A DNA stretch of 64,000 bases from Tetragonia tetragonoides (Eukaryota; Streptophyta; Magnoliopsida; Caryophyllales; Aizoaceae): assembly GCA_038025085.1 (NCBI GenBank), contig CM076144.1:17571501-17635500 (forward strand). The letters run 5' to 3'. Shown here in pieces: positions 36,492 to 48,500 of this stretch. A model generated the notes under the pieces. The model made no database searches. It saw only the letters and a list, made by a program, of their open reading frames with translations, and was not told where the DNA came from. Position 1 is the first letter of the stretch; every line of letters begins with the position of its first letter. The position numbers and the translations under genes were made by a program.

Positions 36492-38662
36492 TGTAACACC
36501 CGAAATTTTCGACCAATTTTTTTTTTTTTTCTAAATACAATGCAACAGAAAATAAATGGGAAATCCGAATGTGCTATTCCGCATTTAATAAATTAAATGC
36601 AAGACCCAAGCAAAACTAAAAATAAATAATACCAACATTAATAACTTAATAATTAATCTCCAACTTAAACTAAACAAAATCCAACTTAAAACTTAATAGA
36701 TAATAACAACAGTCAAACCCAAATCTTATCCCAACTAGTAAATCTTAAACAATATTCTGACTTTTTTTTTTTTTTTTTTTTGCTTGTCTAATAAACACAA
36801 TGTTCTGATAAAGTCTAACAATTCTTCCATCTAGCGTCCTCACTCTAACGCTTATTCACCAAACCCACCTGTAAAATAATTAAGAAGAGAAACAAGGGGA
36901 AACAACGAAGAAAATCAATAAAAGTTGGTAATCCTACTCTACCCCATAAAACTCATTTGCAATCCCTTACCTGGATTTCCAAAACATTTTATTTAAATTC
37001 ATTTCATACGTACATAGCACCAAATCAAGCACACACAAACCAATAATATATTTATTCATTATTCATTAAGTCATCTTGTTTAGAGGAAAGAATGACAAGA
37101 CAAATTTTCACCAATGGAGAAGGGATTTCAACATTTCCATACAATAAACTTATTTCCACCAACTAGCCAGCAAAAGTCTAAGTGTGCACACCCCCTTCTA
37201 AAACCTCTACGGTTTAAAAGGACGACATTACAGTACCACAATACGTCTGTACCCTAGTCCAATTTGGACAACCAATATAACCAAACTCTGGGATCAATGC
37301 CCTAGGAGTTAAAATAGTATAGAGCTTGCGTAAACCACAGTCCCGCAAGATATACCAGTATCCACTATATCCATGTTTGACCTTTAGGGGATCCTACCTA
37401 ATATTAATAATCGTGATCATACCAACAATAATAATTCACACCATTTAGATCACAAAAAGTTCAATAACAATCTGATTCCAATGTACTCATATTCCATATG
37501 AACCAATCACAAGGTTCTATCCATCATTCACATATAAAATCCAATATCAATATCAATTTAATCGATTATAAGCCAATATTTCATAACTCAACCAAACAAC
37601 GCTTCCCAAAAAATTATCTCACATAATTATTCCATCATATATAATCTAATTATCAAAAAAAAAAAAAAAAAACTATCATATGTACACTTTTCATATAACT
37701 AATACACCATATATTAGTTCATCTTAAAACCATCTTAAATAATATATCCATGACCATACAATATAATTCAAATTTTAAAATAGTTTATCCAAGCATATTC
37801 AAATATACTACTTAGCACATACTCAAACTTTTCATGGGGTTGAGTAAAATTGTAGACGCACAATTACCTTGAGTCCTACGCTCCAAACCAAACAATGCAA
37901 GATCCTACTACTCTAGTCGGTAAACTCGGATCCAGTTTTTTCCAACAACTCAAATCTGAAATCTGAAATCAGTATGCGCAATCTGAAACAAATGCTCGAA
38001 CGAACCATCAAACGAAGTCGATATACTCTCATATTGGGCGTACATACTGAGGACATACTAAGGTTCAATTACAACAAGAGGCTTGTACAAAGCATGTGTA
38101 GGTTTTGAGATATGATAGAACAAAATAGGTGCATCTGAATCTTGCATCAACACTACGCTGCGTTGCCTCAAGAGAAACATTATTTGGGGCATCAAACGAT
38201 CTCGAAAAATTATGAAACTTTTCACTATGGTTGTAAACATATTTTTCTCAAAAATATCCAAAATTCAAGTTCACACGATAAGTAGAACAGGAAAAACGGA
38301 GTTTTCAATCTGACAGTGTGTGCTAGACACTGTTTAGGGTTTTTGTGAGGCTTGCAAGAGAGAAAACATGAGTGAGTTTTATGGACTCACTAGGGAACGA
38401 ATGGAGAGGAAAAAAAATCAGGTTTAATGGTGTCAAGAGGTATTTATAAAGGTTTGAAATCATTGACCTAGTTAGAATCCTAATCCAATTAAAACACATC
38501 TCTATTAAGAAAACTATCACAACTAAAATATCTTTGCCTTTTTCAACCACAAATAATAAGAAAATAAATATTAATAAATATTCTTTCTCCAAGAATGCAT
38601 ATTCCAAATCAGATAATCACATTATTGAATATAATAAATATGTGGGGTATTAGTGTATTACA
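36492..38662 (-). repeat. solo LTR of a gypsy-type element, 2171 bp
   Basis: Ends are TGTAACACC and GTGTATTACA, which are inverted. GAAGG is duplicated exactly at 36487-36491 and 38663-38667, and coding sequence resumes after it in copia 2. The interior has no protein. A CCTTTATAAATACC promoter-like box on the minus strand near 38438-38451 sets the orientation. It relates in structure to the LTR at 1306. Solo LTRs arise by recombination between the two LTRs of a full element. Confidence 0.92.
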
Positions 38663-38667
38663 GAAGG

Positions 38668-39948
38668 GTTCGATTATAATGAAACTATTGCACATGTTGC
38701 TAAGATGGCTACCATTCGTGCTTTTCTAGCCATTGCAACCTCCAAAAATGGGAGCTTACTAGATGGACGTACATAATGCTTTTCTCCATGGGGACCTCGA
38801 CAAAGAAGTATATATGAAACTGTCTCCCGGCTTCTCCTCCTCTACTTCAAACTTGGTGTGTAGTCTTCGAAAGTGTTTGTATGACCTAAAGCAAGCTCTG
38901 CGTTGTTGGTTCACCAAACTTGTTAAGGTATTAAAAAGGTATGGTTTTCTTCAGTCTTATTCGGATTATTCCTTATTTACCTACAACAAAGGCATCGTGC
39001 ATCTTAATGTCCTTGTTTATGTTTATCATTTAATCGTTGCCACAGGAACGATTTTAATGTCATTCAAATTTTTAAGGCCTACTTGAGTGACTGTTTTCGT
39101 ATGAAGGATTTAGAGCCTCTCAAATATTAATTTCTTGGCACCGAAGTGGCTCATAGCTTGTCCGGAATATTTTTGTGTCAGCGTAAATACACACTCGACA
39201 TTATTACGGAGGTTAGTCTAGTAGGAGCAAATCCCGCGGCATCCCCACTTGAGAAGCACCATCGTCTTGCTCTCGCGGACGGTCCTCTTCTTTCTGACCT
39301 CCTATCGACGCCTAGTTGGTTGCCTTGTCTACTTGTCCGTTACACGACCTGACCTTGCGTATTCGGTTCATGTCCTATCTTAGTTCGTGCAATCTCCTCG
39401 CCATGATCATTGGGAAGCTGCGTTGCGAGTTGTTCATTATCTGAAATGCACTCCTGGTCAGGTTATATACTTTTACACGCCTGTAGTGATTTAACTCTCC
39501 AAGGGTGTTGTGACTCGGATTGGGCAGCATGTCCTATCACTCGTCGATCCTTAAGGGGATGGCTCATCTTTCTTGGTCAATCACCTATTTCATGGAAGAC
39601 AAAGAAACAAACCGTCTTGAAATCTTCCGCGGAAACTGAAAATCGTTTTATGGCAGCCATTACTTGTGAACTGAAGTGGTTTAAGGGCCTCTTACTTAGT
39701 TTGGGGGTTCACCATCCTAAAGCTATTCCATTGTTTTGTAATAGTCAGTCAGCCTTACACATCGCTCGGAATCCAGTCTTTCACGAGCGCACTAAGCACA
39801 TCGAGATGGATTGTCATTTTGTTCGTGATGCTATTCTTGATGGATTGATTGCTCCTATATTCCTACTAAAGTTCAATTGGCGAATCTGTTTACCAAGGCC
39901 TTGGGCAAATCGCAGTTCAATGTTCTCTTGTCCAAGTTGGGCACGTTA
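38668..39948 (+). pseudogene. copia 2 reverse transcriptase and RNase H
   Basis: Includes FDYNETIAHVAKMATIRAFL, MDVHNAFLHGDLDKEVYMKL and the position of the catalytic YVDD, which here reads VLVYVYHLIVAT, so both catalytic Asp residues are lost. RNase H has CDSDWAACPITRRSLRG, SSAETENRFMA and FHERTKHIEMDCHFVRD. Several stops and frameshifts are present. Confidence 0.88.
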
Positions 39949-39974
39949 AAACCCCATGCTCCAACTTGGGGGAG

Positions 39975-40165
39975 TATCGCGAGTTATAGTAATATTGTAT
40001 GGCAAGTTCTATGTTATAGGAAGTGTATTATTATATGAGGTCTAGTTATGGGATGGTTCCATATGATTAGGACTCCTAGCAGTTCTTATCTTGTCATATG
40101 GTTGTACTCTATATATTCCTGTTTCTGATGAATAAGAGACAACCGTATAATCAAAACCTTTTACC
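39975..40165 (+). repeat. copia 2, 3' LTR
   Basis: Follows a purine-rich tract, TTGGGGGAG. It matches the 5' LTR piece at 34558-34701. A TATATATTCC promoter-like box lies near 40113. The end is set approximately. Confidence 0.75.
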
Positions 40166-42059
40166 ATGACACACAAAATAAATTTACGAGTGCTCTGGTA
40201 CAACTCTCAAAGCTACCTTATTCTTCAAGCAAGCATCATGCACATAACCGTACACCTTAATTACATGCTGCACATAGGCTGCAGGTAGTAATTTGGCAAT
40301 GGCAACCGTTAAACAAACAACTTGTAGTAGGGTACTTGGAGATCTAAACTGGTAGTAGTGTTTGGAGTACAAATGAGGTTGTATCAGTCCCAGGACTCGA
40401 GTTACCAGCACGTCCAAACAGTCATAGGGCTATAGAAAGCGCATCAATACGGCATCTTTCATTCTGATGGGTTGTAATGCAAATGAAAAGTGCTGTAATG
40501 GTGGTATAATGCAATGAAAGAGGCAGGGCAAGCACATGTAACGCAAGTTATCTTTTTCATATGCACAGTCATTTACATGGCAAAGCCAAACGATTTAGTC
40601 ATCTAATTTACAACTGAAGCCAGATGAGGCGCTCGATATCACCATAAGCTGCAAACCTTTGGATCTGCCATATATAAAATCCACTGTCAATAAAACATAA
40701 GCCCCAAACCAGCATACTTGATAGCTTAAATAAATAATAAATACATAAGCGCACAAAGGTCACGAAAACATTATGTACAATGCATCCGAAGCCAAATTTC
40801 CGTCGCAAGATCATTTGAGTCATCAATGCCACTCCCACCCTCCTGTGCACTAAGTAACTGGTTACAAGCTGCAGTGATGTAAATGTGGCACCTAGTGAGA
40901 TGCTTCAACACATGGCTTACTGCAAATTTCAACTACTCAAAATGACTGGCAGCATGTGTGCCTTTTCTATGTCAAGCTACCACAAGAAACCTACTTCAGT
41001 AGATTTTTCACAAGAGTCTATACATCGTTGAAGATTATGATTGTATCTAGGTGCTGACAGGAAACAAAAGCATGCTAATTGGAACCCATCAATTTGCCAA
41101 CAACTTTCCTCCAATCTATCCGTCTTTTTACGAAGGCAAGTTGCTTCTGACCTCCAATCTATGAATTCTCAAAGGTTAAACATTGGAGTCTTTGTCATCG
41201 AAACTTTTAATCCTTAGCAAATTCTTCATTTTCCTATTAAGATGTCAAAACACATTACAAATTAGCTATGCTTAAGAAGAAACAGTTTTCACGATCAAAA
41301 AAAGAAAAAAAGAAACGGTTTTATTTGGAAAAAAAGCTATCTCAAGTGACACTAATAATAAACATTAAATCCCGTCCACCAAGGTTGCTAAAAACAAAAG
41401 CCATCCACCTCAAGCATGCATGTTCAAACTTGACAAAGCCTCTTCACGACACGTGCCGGACAACATGAAGAAGAATGCGAATCGGATGGAATTTATGGAC
41501 TAACTACATGATTAACCCACCAATAATCAACTTCCTACTTAATAGAATAAAGGAAACAACCTATACGAGTGAAGTCGGAACCTCTTCACTGCTAGACCAC
41601 GGAAAGGAGCACATTCTACGCTAGAGGTCAATCAGGTTGCAGAAACCAATAAAGATCTTTGGGAGCGATCTTACTACATTAAATCCCTTCTAAACACCAA
41701 GGAATGTTTCGAAGAGAGGTTAAAGAACCCAATCCTTCCATAAAATGTGACAAATACCTTGCATTGTTTGGCGTTGGCCACACAAAACCATATAGTAAGG
41801 ATTTTAATTTGCACGACACCGAAACAACTCGGATTGTACCATCCACCAACTATTTAGCCTAAAATCCAATGGAACAATGATGCCCCCTGAGAGTTCAACA
41901 AAGGAAAAATAAAAGAACTTGACAGCATGCTAACCCCAGAGTCTTAATGCAATAGGTGTAATGGCCTTCCCGGAATTTGGTTCTAGGAAGATTAGCAATA
42001 TCTATCACAAGATAAATCACACGCTATTATTTGACAACTCCCTAACTTGGACAACTACG

Positions 42060-42215
42060 ACCGCTAACATTACAAGAAATAATTGTAATATGTTTTGGCC
42101 CGACTAATCCGATTCCCAATTGCCCTGAAGTTGACTACCAGGAATGCCCATATGGGATCTCTGGAACAAATCTCAGAGGTACCAACTGAGCTACCCACTC
42201 AGGATTAGAAATAAT
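42060..42215 (-). mobile_element. tRNA-derived SINE, copy 2
   Basis: On the minus strand GGGTAGCTCAGTTGGTAC carries the A box. The body contains TTTGTTCCAGAGATCCC and ends GGATTAGTCGGGCC, as in copy 1 at 7008. The tail is short. Confidence 0.65.
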
Positions 42216-44879
42216 CATAATAGTCGACATCGACAAACAGAAACAAGGTTGCCAAATTCGCCGTACGCGCAGTTCGAGAACGTAGTACGAATTCGCTCCT
42301 TGCGGAGAACTACATTTGCTAGGGGTACTACTACTACATATGACTAGTTCGCTTATCTGGAATGGACTAATTTTTGAAGATTTACTTGTCAGATAAATAG
42401 AAGGAATAAAGAATGAAAGGGAAAAATAGTACAAATTGGTGAAACAAATAAACTAAAGATGTTCCCTGGCTGAAATAAGTCCAATCTGTGGTTTATGGCC
42501 ACTGTTTTTGGCCTACTACTAGTTCACCACTTCTTTTTTTTTTGGTGCGATACTAGTTCACCACTTTGAGAGTATTTAGTACGCTGGAGAACTGCGAACA
42601 GTACATGGAATACAGTTCGCAGTTCGCTGGGGGTATGAGACAATTCGGTAACCATGAACAGAAACACCCCCTCTAACTTATCATCTCTACTTTACTATGG
42701 TCATCGGGTTCACATTCTTCGTGTACAGAGATGCCATAGCCATACAACCATCAATAACGAGCCCCAATTTCATACAGAAAAATTTTAATTTAGTCAAGCA
42801 CACAAGAAAACTTATGCGGAAGTCAAGGAAGTTTATTCCAAACAATCAGCCTCCCAATTCTCGACATACTAGCCTACACTTCCACCTACTACAGAACTCG
42901 AGCTCCACCAAGAAGCTCCGATCTCCTCGAAGAACAGGTTTGTGTGACTTGTGTCCCTAACACCTCCTGAGCATTGACAGTTCAAAAGTGACATCATGGT
43001 GGCAAAAAGCTTAGATTGACTAAATTGGTGTGAGTAAACTAAAGGAACTCAGGTGTACGTCGCTAGGTTAAACCTGAGGAAGTTGAAGGACTGTGCAATA
43101 CAAGCTATCTGTAGTAGCTTTGAATAGGGATTGAGCCAAAGTGAATTTGGCATTGTTGTGACTGTGCATGCGCAGTAACTTTACGTAAATGAAGGCTGAA
43201 TAGTGGCCACCAGTATTCAGCTTGCCATATCTCATTCACACGGAGGGACAACAATGGGAGGGAAGGGATTTTCATTATGGTGGCATATTCCAGCAGGTGC
43301 AGTGGTTAAATTTGGTGATAGATGAGGCAGGTGAGTGTCGTCACTTAGGCAACAACCCGAAAGGTTTTCTGTCACCAAACTGTTCACAACACAGGCAAAA
43401 GGTGGCAAGAGTTCCAGAGACATCTTTCCTACCTAATTGATGCATAAACTCCAGCATAACTTCACTCAAACGACCATCAATTGCCATGAAGTTGGAATTT
43501 CTTTGTTCAACCAAACGAAATTAGGCACTTCCCATGAATTTCTATTTCTTAGACCCTTCCCATGGTGAACCAAACGACCACTTACTCTATAATGATGATA
43601 TGCTAAATAAAGATCATAGAGTTCATACATTGGAAAATCATGACAATTCTGGGTAGAAATATGCTCCTTTCTCTCATGGCTGTTAGATAAGGTTTGGTTC
43701 CGGTTAAATATACGTTATGTGGCTCCTAGTTTTACTGTTTCTCGCGATTTTCAGTAATAACGTGTCCGAGTTCTCTATTGTGCTATTTCTAGGACTTCTA
43801 GTTGGCTACATGGCGGTTCTCTTACTCCCTCTGGTACTCTCTCCTCCACTCAGGCAGGCTGTTATTGACTCAATATAATCCTCTTAGTGTGTACCTGGCA
43901 GAAACCATAGTCATCCACAGCAAAACTAAATTCGCTTGGCAGAGTACCAAGTTGCAAATCTGAAATCCCAAACAGCGAGAAAAAAAACCCACAATCACAC
44001 TGAATAACACTTCAATTTCCATCACTTGACAACCGTGGACTAGGCAACTACCCAGTCCATGTCTAAAAACTTCCCCAGATGCAAAAGGCACCAAAATCAT
44101 ACACTACTTCACTTTTCTGGAAATTATCACCACCGGATTCTTATTTGAGCAACACTGATTGCATCTGCGACACCCCAGAAGGCAATCTTTTCCTAGTGTT
44201 CTACAATCTTTTCCAGTTGCACTTTGCAGCCAACTGGTCATTGAGTTTGATTGCAGCCAGACATGAAGACTTATTGCTTGGTGTTTGCAGGGAATACGGT
44301 ATAAGAGAGTTCGTTTCTCTACTGGATAGCTATATTCACACCTGGATCTTCTGCTTACACGGCTTACTTAATCTGCTCGAACCTTTCGATGACCTATAGT
44401 GACTAACAGCATAAGAAATGCAGCAACAGGGGCATCAATGGCAAATGAACACAGTTTAAAAAGTTGACAGTTACAGGGTTTTTGAAGTTATCAAGAACAA
44501 GCAAAAGAACGATGGACTCCTCAGATCTAGAATAGGTAACCTATCTAGTCAGCTTCATCATGAAAATAAGATTTCGCAACGTAATCACACACAAGCATAT
44601 TCGCATGGTATGAAATACGTAAAAATTTTAACAGTTCCTAAGCTGCTCCAATTGTCTTGGGAACTTCCAGTTTCAAACACAAGGAACAGAACCTACACTA
44701 AACCCAAATACAGTACTTTGAAACAAAGGGAACGCCAAGGCTGCTACATTGCTAATTCTCAATCACTTGGAATCCATTAGACAGACGTCCAACTTCCATC
44801 AAACATCCTACAAGCAAAAGAGTTAAAAACCCATCTCATTTGCGTCACTAATAACATTCATATTGCTTTTTTTTGGCGG

Positions 44880-45030
44880 GAATAATATGGGTGTTCAGGC
44901 TTTGCCCAACTACTAAAAAAGTTAACAACCAAGCAAACCTCCAGTGGCCCTAATGGGGCTCAAGCTAGGGAATCCTGGAAGTACGTCTCAGAGTTCTTAC
45001 CATCATTCCGAGCTACCCACTCAGGTCTTA
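44880..45030 (-). mobile_element. tRNA-derived SINE, copy 3
   Basis: On the minus strand GAGTGGGTAGCTCGGAATG marks a diverged A-box region, then GCTTGAGCCCC and AGGGCCACTGGAGGTTT match the body of copy 1. It ends with AGTTGGGCAAAGCC and CACCCATATTATT. Confidence 0.6.
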
Positions 45031-45567
45031 AAATTAAACCACTCAAATTGCTTGTCCATTCAAATTTTCAAATTTGAGCAACCTTTGAGCAGAACTATAC
45101 ATTATAAATACTAACATTTTGCTCGCTGAAATTTGAATATCATATTTTTACATTCCCAACTTTTGACAGGGTCAACAAAAGTGGAAACATTTTAAACAAA
45201 ATAGAACAAAAATTGGAAGGGAAGAAGGCCTAGCAAAACTCTGGGACTTAAACGAGTATGATAGCAAGTAGCTTACCTGACCAATGGCAAAACAAGGCAC
45301 TGCAGGCAACTACTACTTTGGAGTTGTACATATGGACATAAGGACTCCTTTAAACCTCTCTACAATAATACTCGTCTCCCTTCTGATATCAAACCAATGT
45401 GGGTTGCTAAGAGCATCCTGGCTGCAAAAACCAAATACTCATCTGTCATCACAATTAAAGCAATATAACTCAAGTGGTTGAAGGCAACAAAATAGCTGCA
45501 GGAAGTCGCCCATAACATTTTGCCAACTCCCCAACAAGAATAAATAAATCCGAATACCTTAAGTTAA

Positions 45568-48500
45568 CTAAACCGTGAAAAATGCACCAATTGTGGTTTG
45601 ACGAAGCACTTTAGAACTGCGATCAAGACCATGAGAAGCCACCTAGAATTTCAAAAGTTAGGGAGGTGTGAGAGTAAACAACACATTAACAAATTCAGAC
45701 AAACATATAATGAATGACTGAAAGTATATCACTCAATTAGTAATTAGAATGCTTGAATGGAAAGCTAAGTTAGGTATTTTGCCCCTCACCATGTATGTCA
45801 AAGCTGCATAGCGCTCTTCATTTAGAAACAATGGCTTACCCCTATGCATATCAATATCCTGCAACAAGAGCAGATAATACATGAAATTTAGTCAAGCAAA
45901 CACTAACTTCCGATAGTGGTAGGAACGTTGTCCTTTTCTCATTCTTACCACGTTGTTCGAATCCAAGAGATAGACAGCATGTGAGGGAAAGAGTTCCACA
46001 TAGAAAAGTTGGTTGACAGTGCACTAATAATTCGAGGTGGCAAATTTAATCGATCAGGTCGTGGTGGGTTTAGGCCCGGAAACCTTTAGTTCGAGTTATT
46101 TGCACATCCGGTCAATTCGATTTCCTAATGATAATGCTTGGCCTTAACTCAAAAATGTTTGGTTGGGTGTCATATTCTAGTCTTAGTACTTCTCTATTAT
46201 TTGACGCAAATTTTTACCTACAATGTTCTTACTCAGGTATGCTCATACGGATCCAAGAGTCGGACATAGGAAATCTTAAATTGATAAAACATGGAGCCGG
46301 CTTATGAGTGTCCAAATTTCGGATAAGGACATGGGAACATCGGACATTTTTTTTACAAACTGTAAATAAATTTAAGTAAAAAAGTTATAAGCAGGAAATT
46401 TAAAATAAAAATCCAAGCATGTTTTTGCGTGCTGTGACTTTTGAATGTTTAAAAAGAAAAAAAGTGAGACATCTCTGGGGCAATTGGAGTTGATTTAGTG
46501 GTTAAGGGGAAGAAGTTAAAAAAGTTGCTGGCTGATAACTGTCAAAATAATCTACTACCAATGCATATTGATGGATAGATGGGTAGAGAGACTAATCAAA
46601 GCTGATGAAGTGGACAGCTGAAAACACAGAAGTAAAAGGACTCCTTTTAACTTTCCTACTTCAGTCCTTCCACAGGAAGAGGAAAAAATACGAAGACGAC
46701 AACAAAGAAGATCGGTGAAAACATGGATTGATCAAAGAAGGGAGCACCTGCAGTTTCACCTTCTTCTCCTATCTCTTTCTTTTTTTCTTTTTTTTCTTTT
46801 TTTTCTATTTATTGAAAACCTCTTATCCATAAGCTATTCCTCAGCCAGCCACGTCCACTATTTTCATGAAGAGTCGGATCCATATCCCATGTCTGTACCC
46901 AGGTCGGGTCGGGTCGAGCTGACACAGGTACGGCAGGAAGAAACCCGAGTCCAAGCATCATATATTTATAAATAACACACATTATGATGATTTAAGCTAT
47001 TAAAATATATTGCCACAAGCCATTATTGCTACGTGTTTACTCACATTATAGGTCTATTCAACTGTTGCTGTAGAAGTGGTGAAAATCATCCTTCAAAGGA
47101 GAGACATGTAACAAGCCATTTGGAAAAGGGGAAAATTGATAGGATAATGGTTTTTAACCACCCTTTCTCCCATGCCAACATCCGACATTCAGAATGCCCA
47201 GACCTCACGTGTCAACCTAGAGCAGGTTGGGGTCAAACCCAGTAATTGGCGGGTGGTTCGGGATCAGTATGTTTCGGATCAAAAGTCTTACATTCGAAAC
47301 CCAGAATTTACAGATTGGTTTCAAGGCGGGCCTCAAGTCAGCTCAACTAATAACTAGATTAATGACTCTAGCTTTGAAAGAATAGGCAACAGAGAAACCG
47401 AGTCGAGCAGATATTATACATAGGATAGTATTTTCCTATAGCATACCTCTTCTCCAAATGCATCAAGGTAAGGAGAGGGCCATGGTGACTGCCGCGCATT
47501 CCGCTGAAGCAGGATCGTTGTTTTCTATTAAAAGGAGAAAAGCAGCCTAGCGAAATTCAAAACTACATAGACAAAATGAGGCCACCAGTACAACGAAGCA
47601 ATACAGTAAGGAGACGATGAACAAGAAACCATTAAGAGACTATAATGTCATGGAAACATTACCCTGATCAACAGGAATACCCCTGTCCCAGCACCACAGA
47701 CCGCTGCATGAGCCTGGCAAGCACTTTCACTACAAGATACGTAATAACAAAAGAACGCCGTACATCAGAACAAAATGCAATTCTATCAAAAAAAATAGGC
47801 ACTACACTGACGCAAAGGCACAAGGCATAAGGCAATAACTGACCTGCAACAATGCCTCCAGCCTGGAGAACATAGTCTACCACACAGAAGGCACAAGGCA
47901 GGTTCATCTTTAACAGATTTGCAGCTAGGGCATAGAGGTTTTATATACCTGGAGCAGAGACAGTATCATGTTAAGCACTGCAGCATGACCAACCACAAGG
48001 ATTATATTTTGCAATAGGCAAGACTTGAATTGGTTAGATGCAAGAAAAAACCTCTGCACAAGATCCTGGTAAACAAGAGGTAGATGCATCAGCTTAAATG
48101 GAACAGATGGATTTGAATAAAGAGCACGCTGAACACTCTGAACTTCATAATCCTCAAAGAAATGATGCAGCCATTTCAATACCACCGAATGTAGCACTTC
48201 ATCTTTGAGAACAGCCTCCAACGGGGGGATTTTCAACATGTTTTGGAGCTCACTAACTTCATCAATATCCCCTAGAACACAACTACTCTCAAGGAAATCT
48301 GAGATATCTGATGATTTATGATGTTCATCAGCCCTTGAAGGGAATGGCGAAGCGGCACATGACTTCAGTAGTTTCCACAATAACACACACCTTCGCAGAA
48401 ATGGTAAGCTCAAATTATGGATCACATCTTTAATATGACAAGATGGATCAACATAATTAGAGATAAAAAACTTCTTTGCAGCGACAGATTTTCTAGCCAA

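Larger units (their letters stand above)
34558..40165 (+). mobile_element. second Ty1/copia element, degenerate, with nested solo LTR
   Basis: Matching LTR pieces lie at 34558-34701 and 39975 onward. The interior keeps part of integrase, reverse transcriptase and RNase H; gag and protease are lost. A 2171-bp solo LTR (36492-38662) splits it between integrase and reverse transcriptase. Confidence 0.88.
40170..45567. other. 3' flank of PRT6; SINE copies and exon-like segments
   Basis: No complete gene is seen. Minus-strand segments with good splice-like borders occur at 45421-45277 and 40900-40600 and may be non-coding 3' exons or remains of another gene. Two SINE-like copies lie near 42060 and 44880. 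The stretch 42500-42570 contains TACTAGTTCACCACTT twice, and 42240-42640 has several GCAGTTCG/CGAACTGC-type phrases. A MITE-like stretch with GAACCAAACGACC is near 43440-43580. Confidence 0.4.

Noticed and set aside
44079..44399. Plus-strand 106-codon open frame
   Set aside because: It has no recognisable family, is rich in Leu/Phe, lies in the PRT6 3' flank and lacks supporting splice context.
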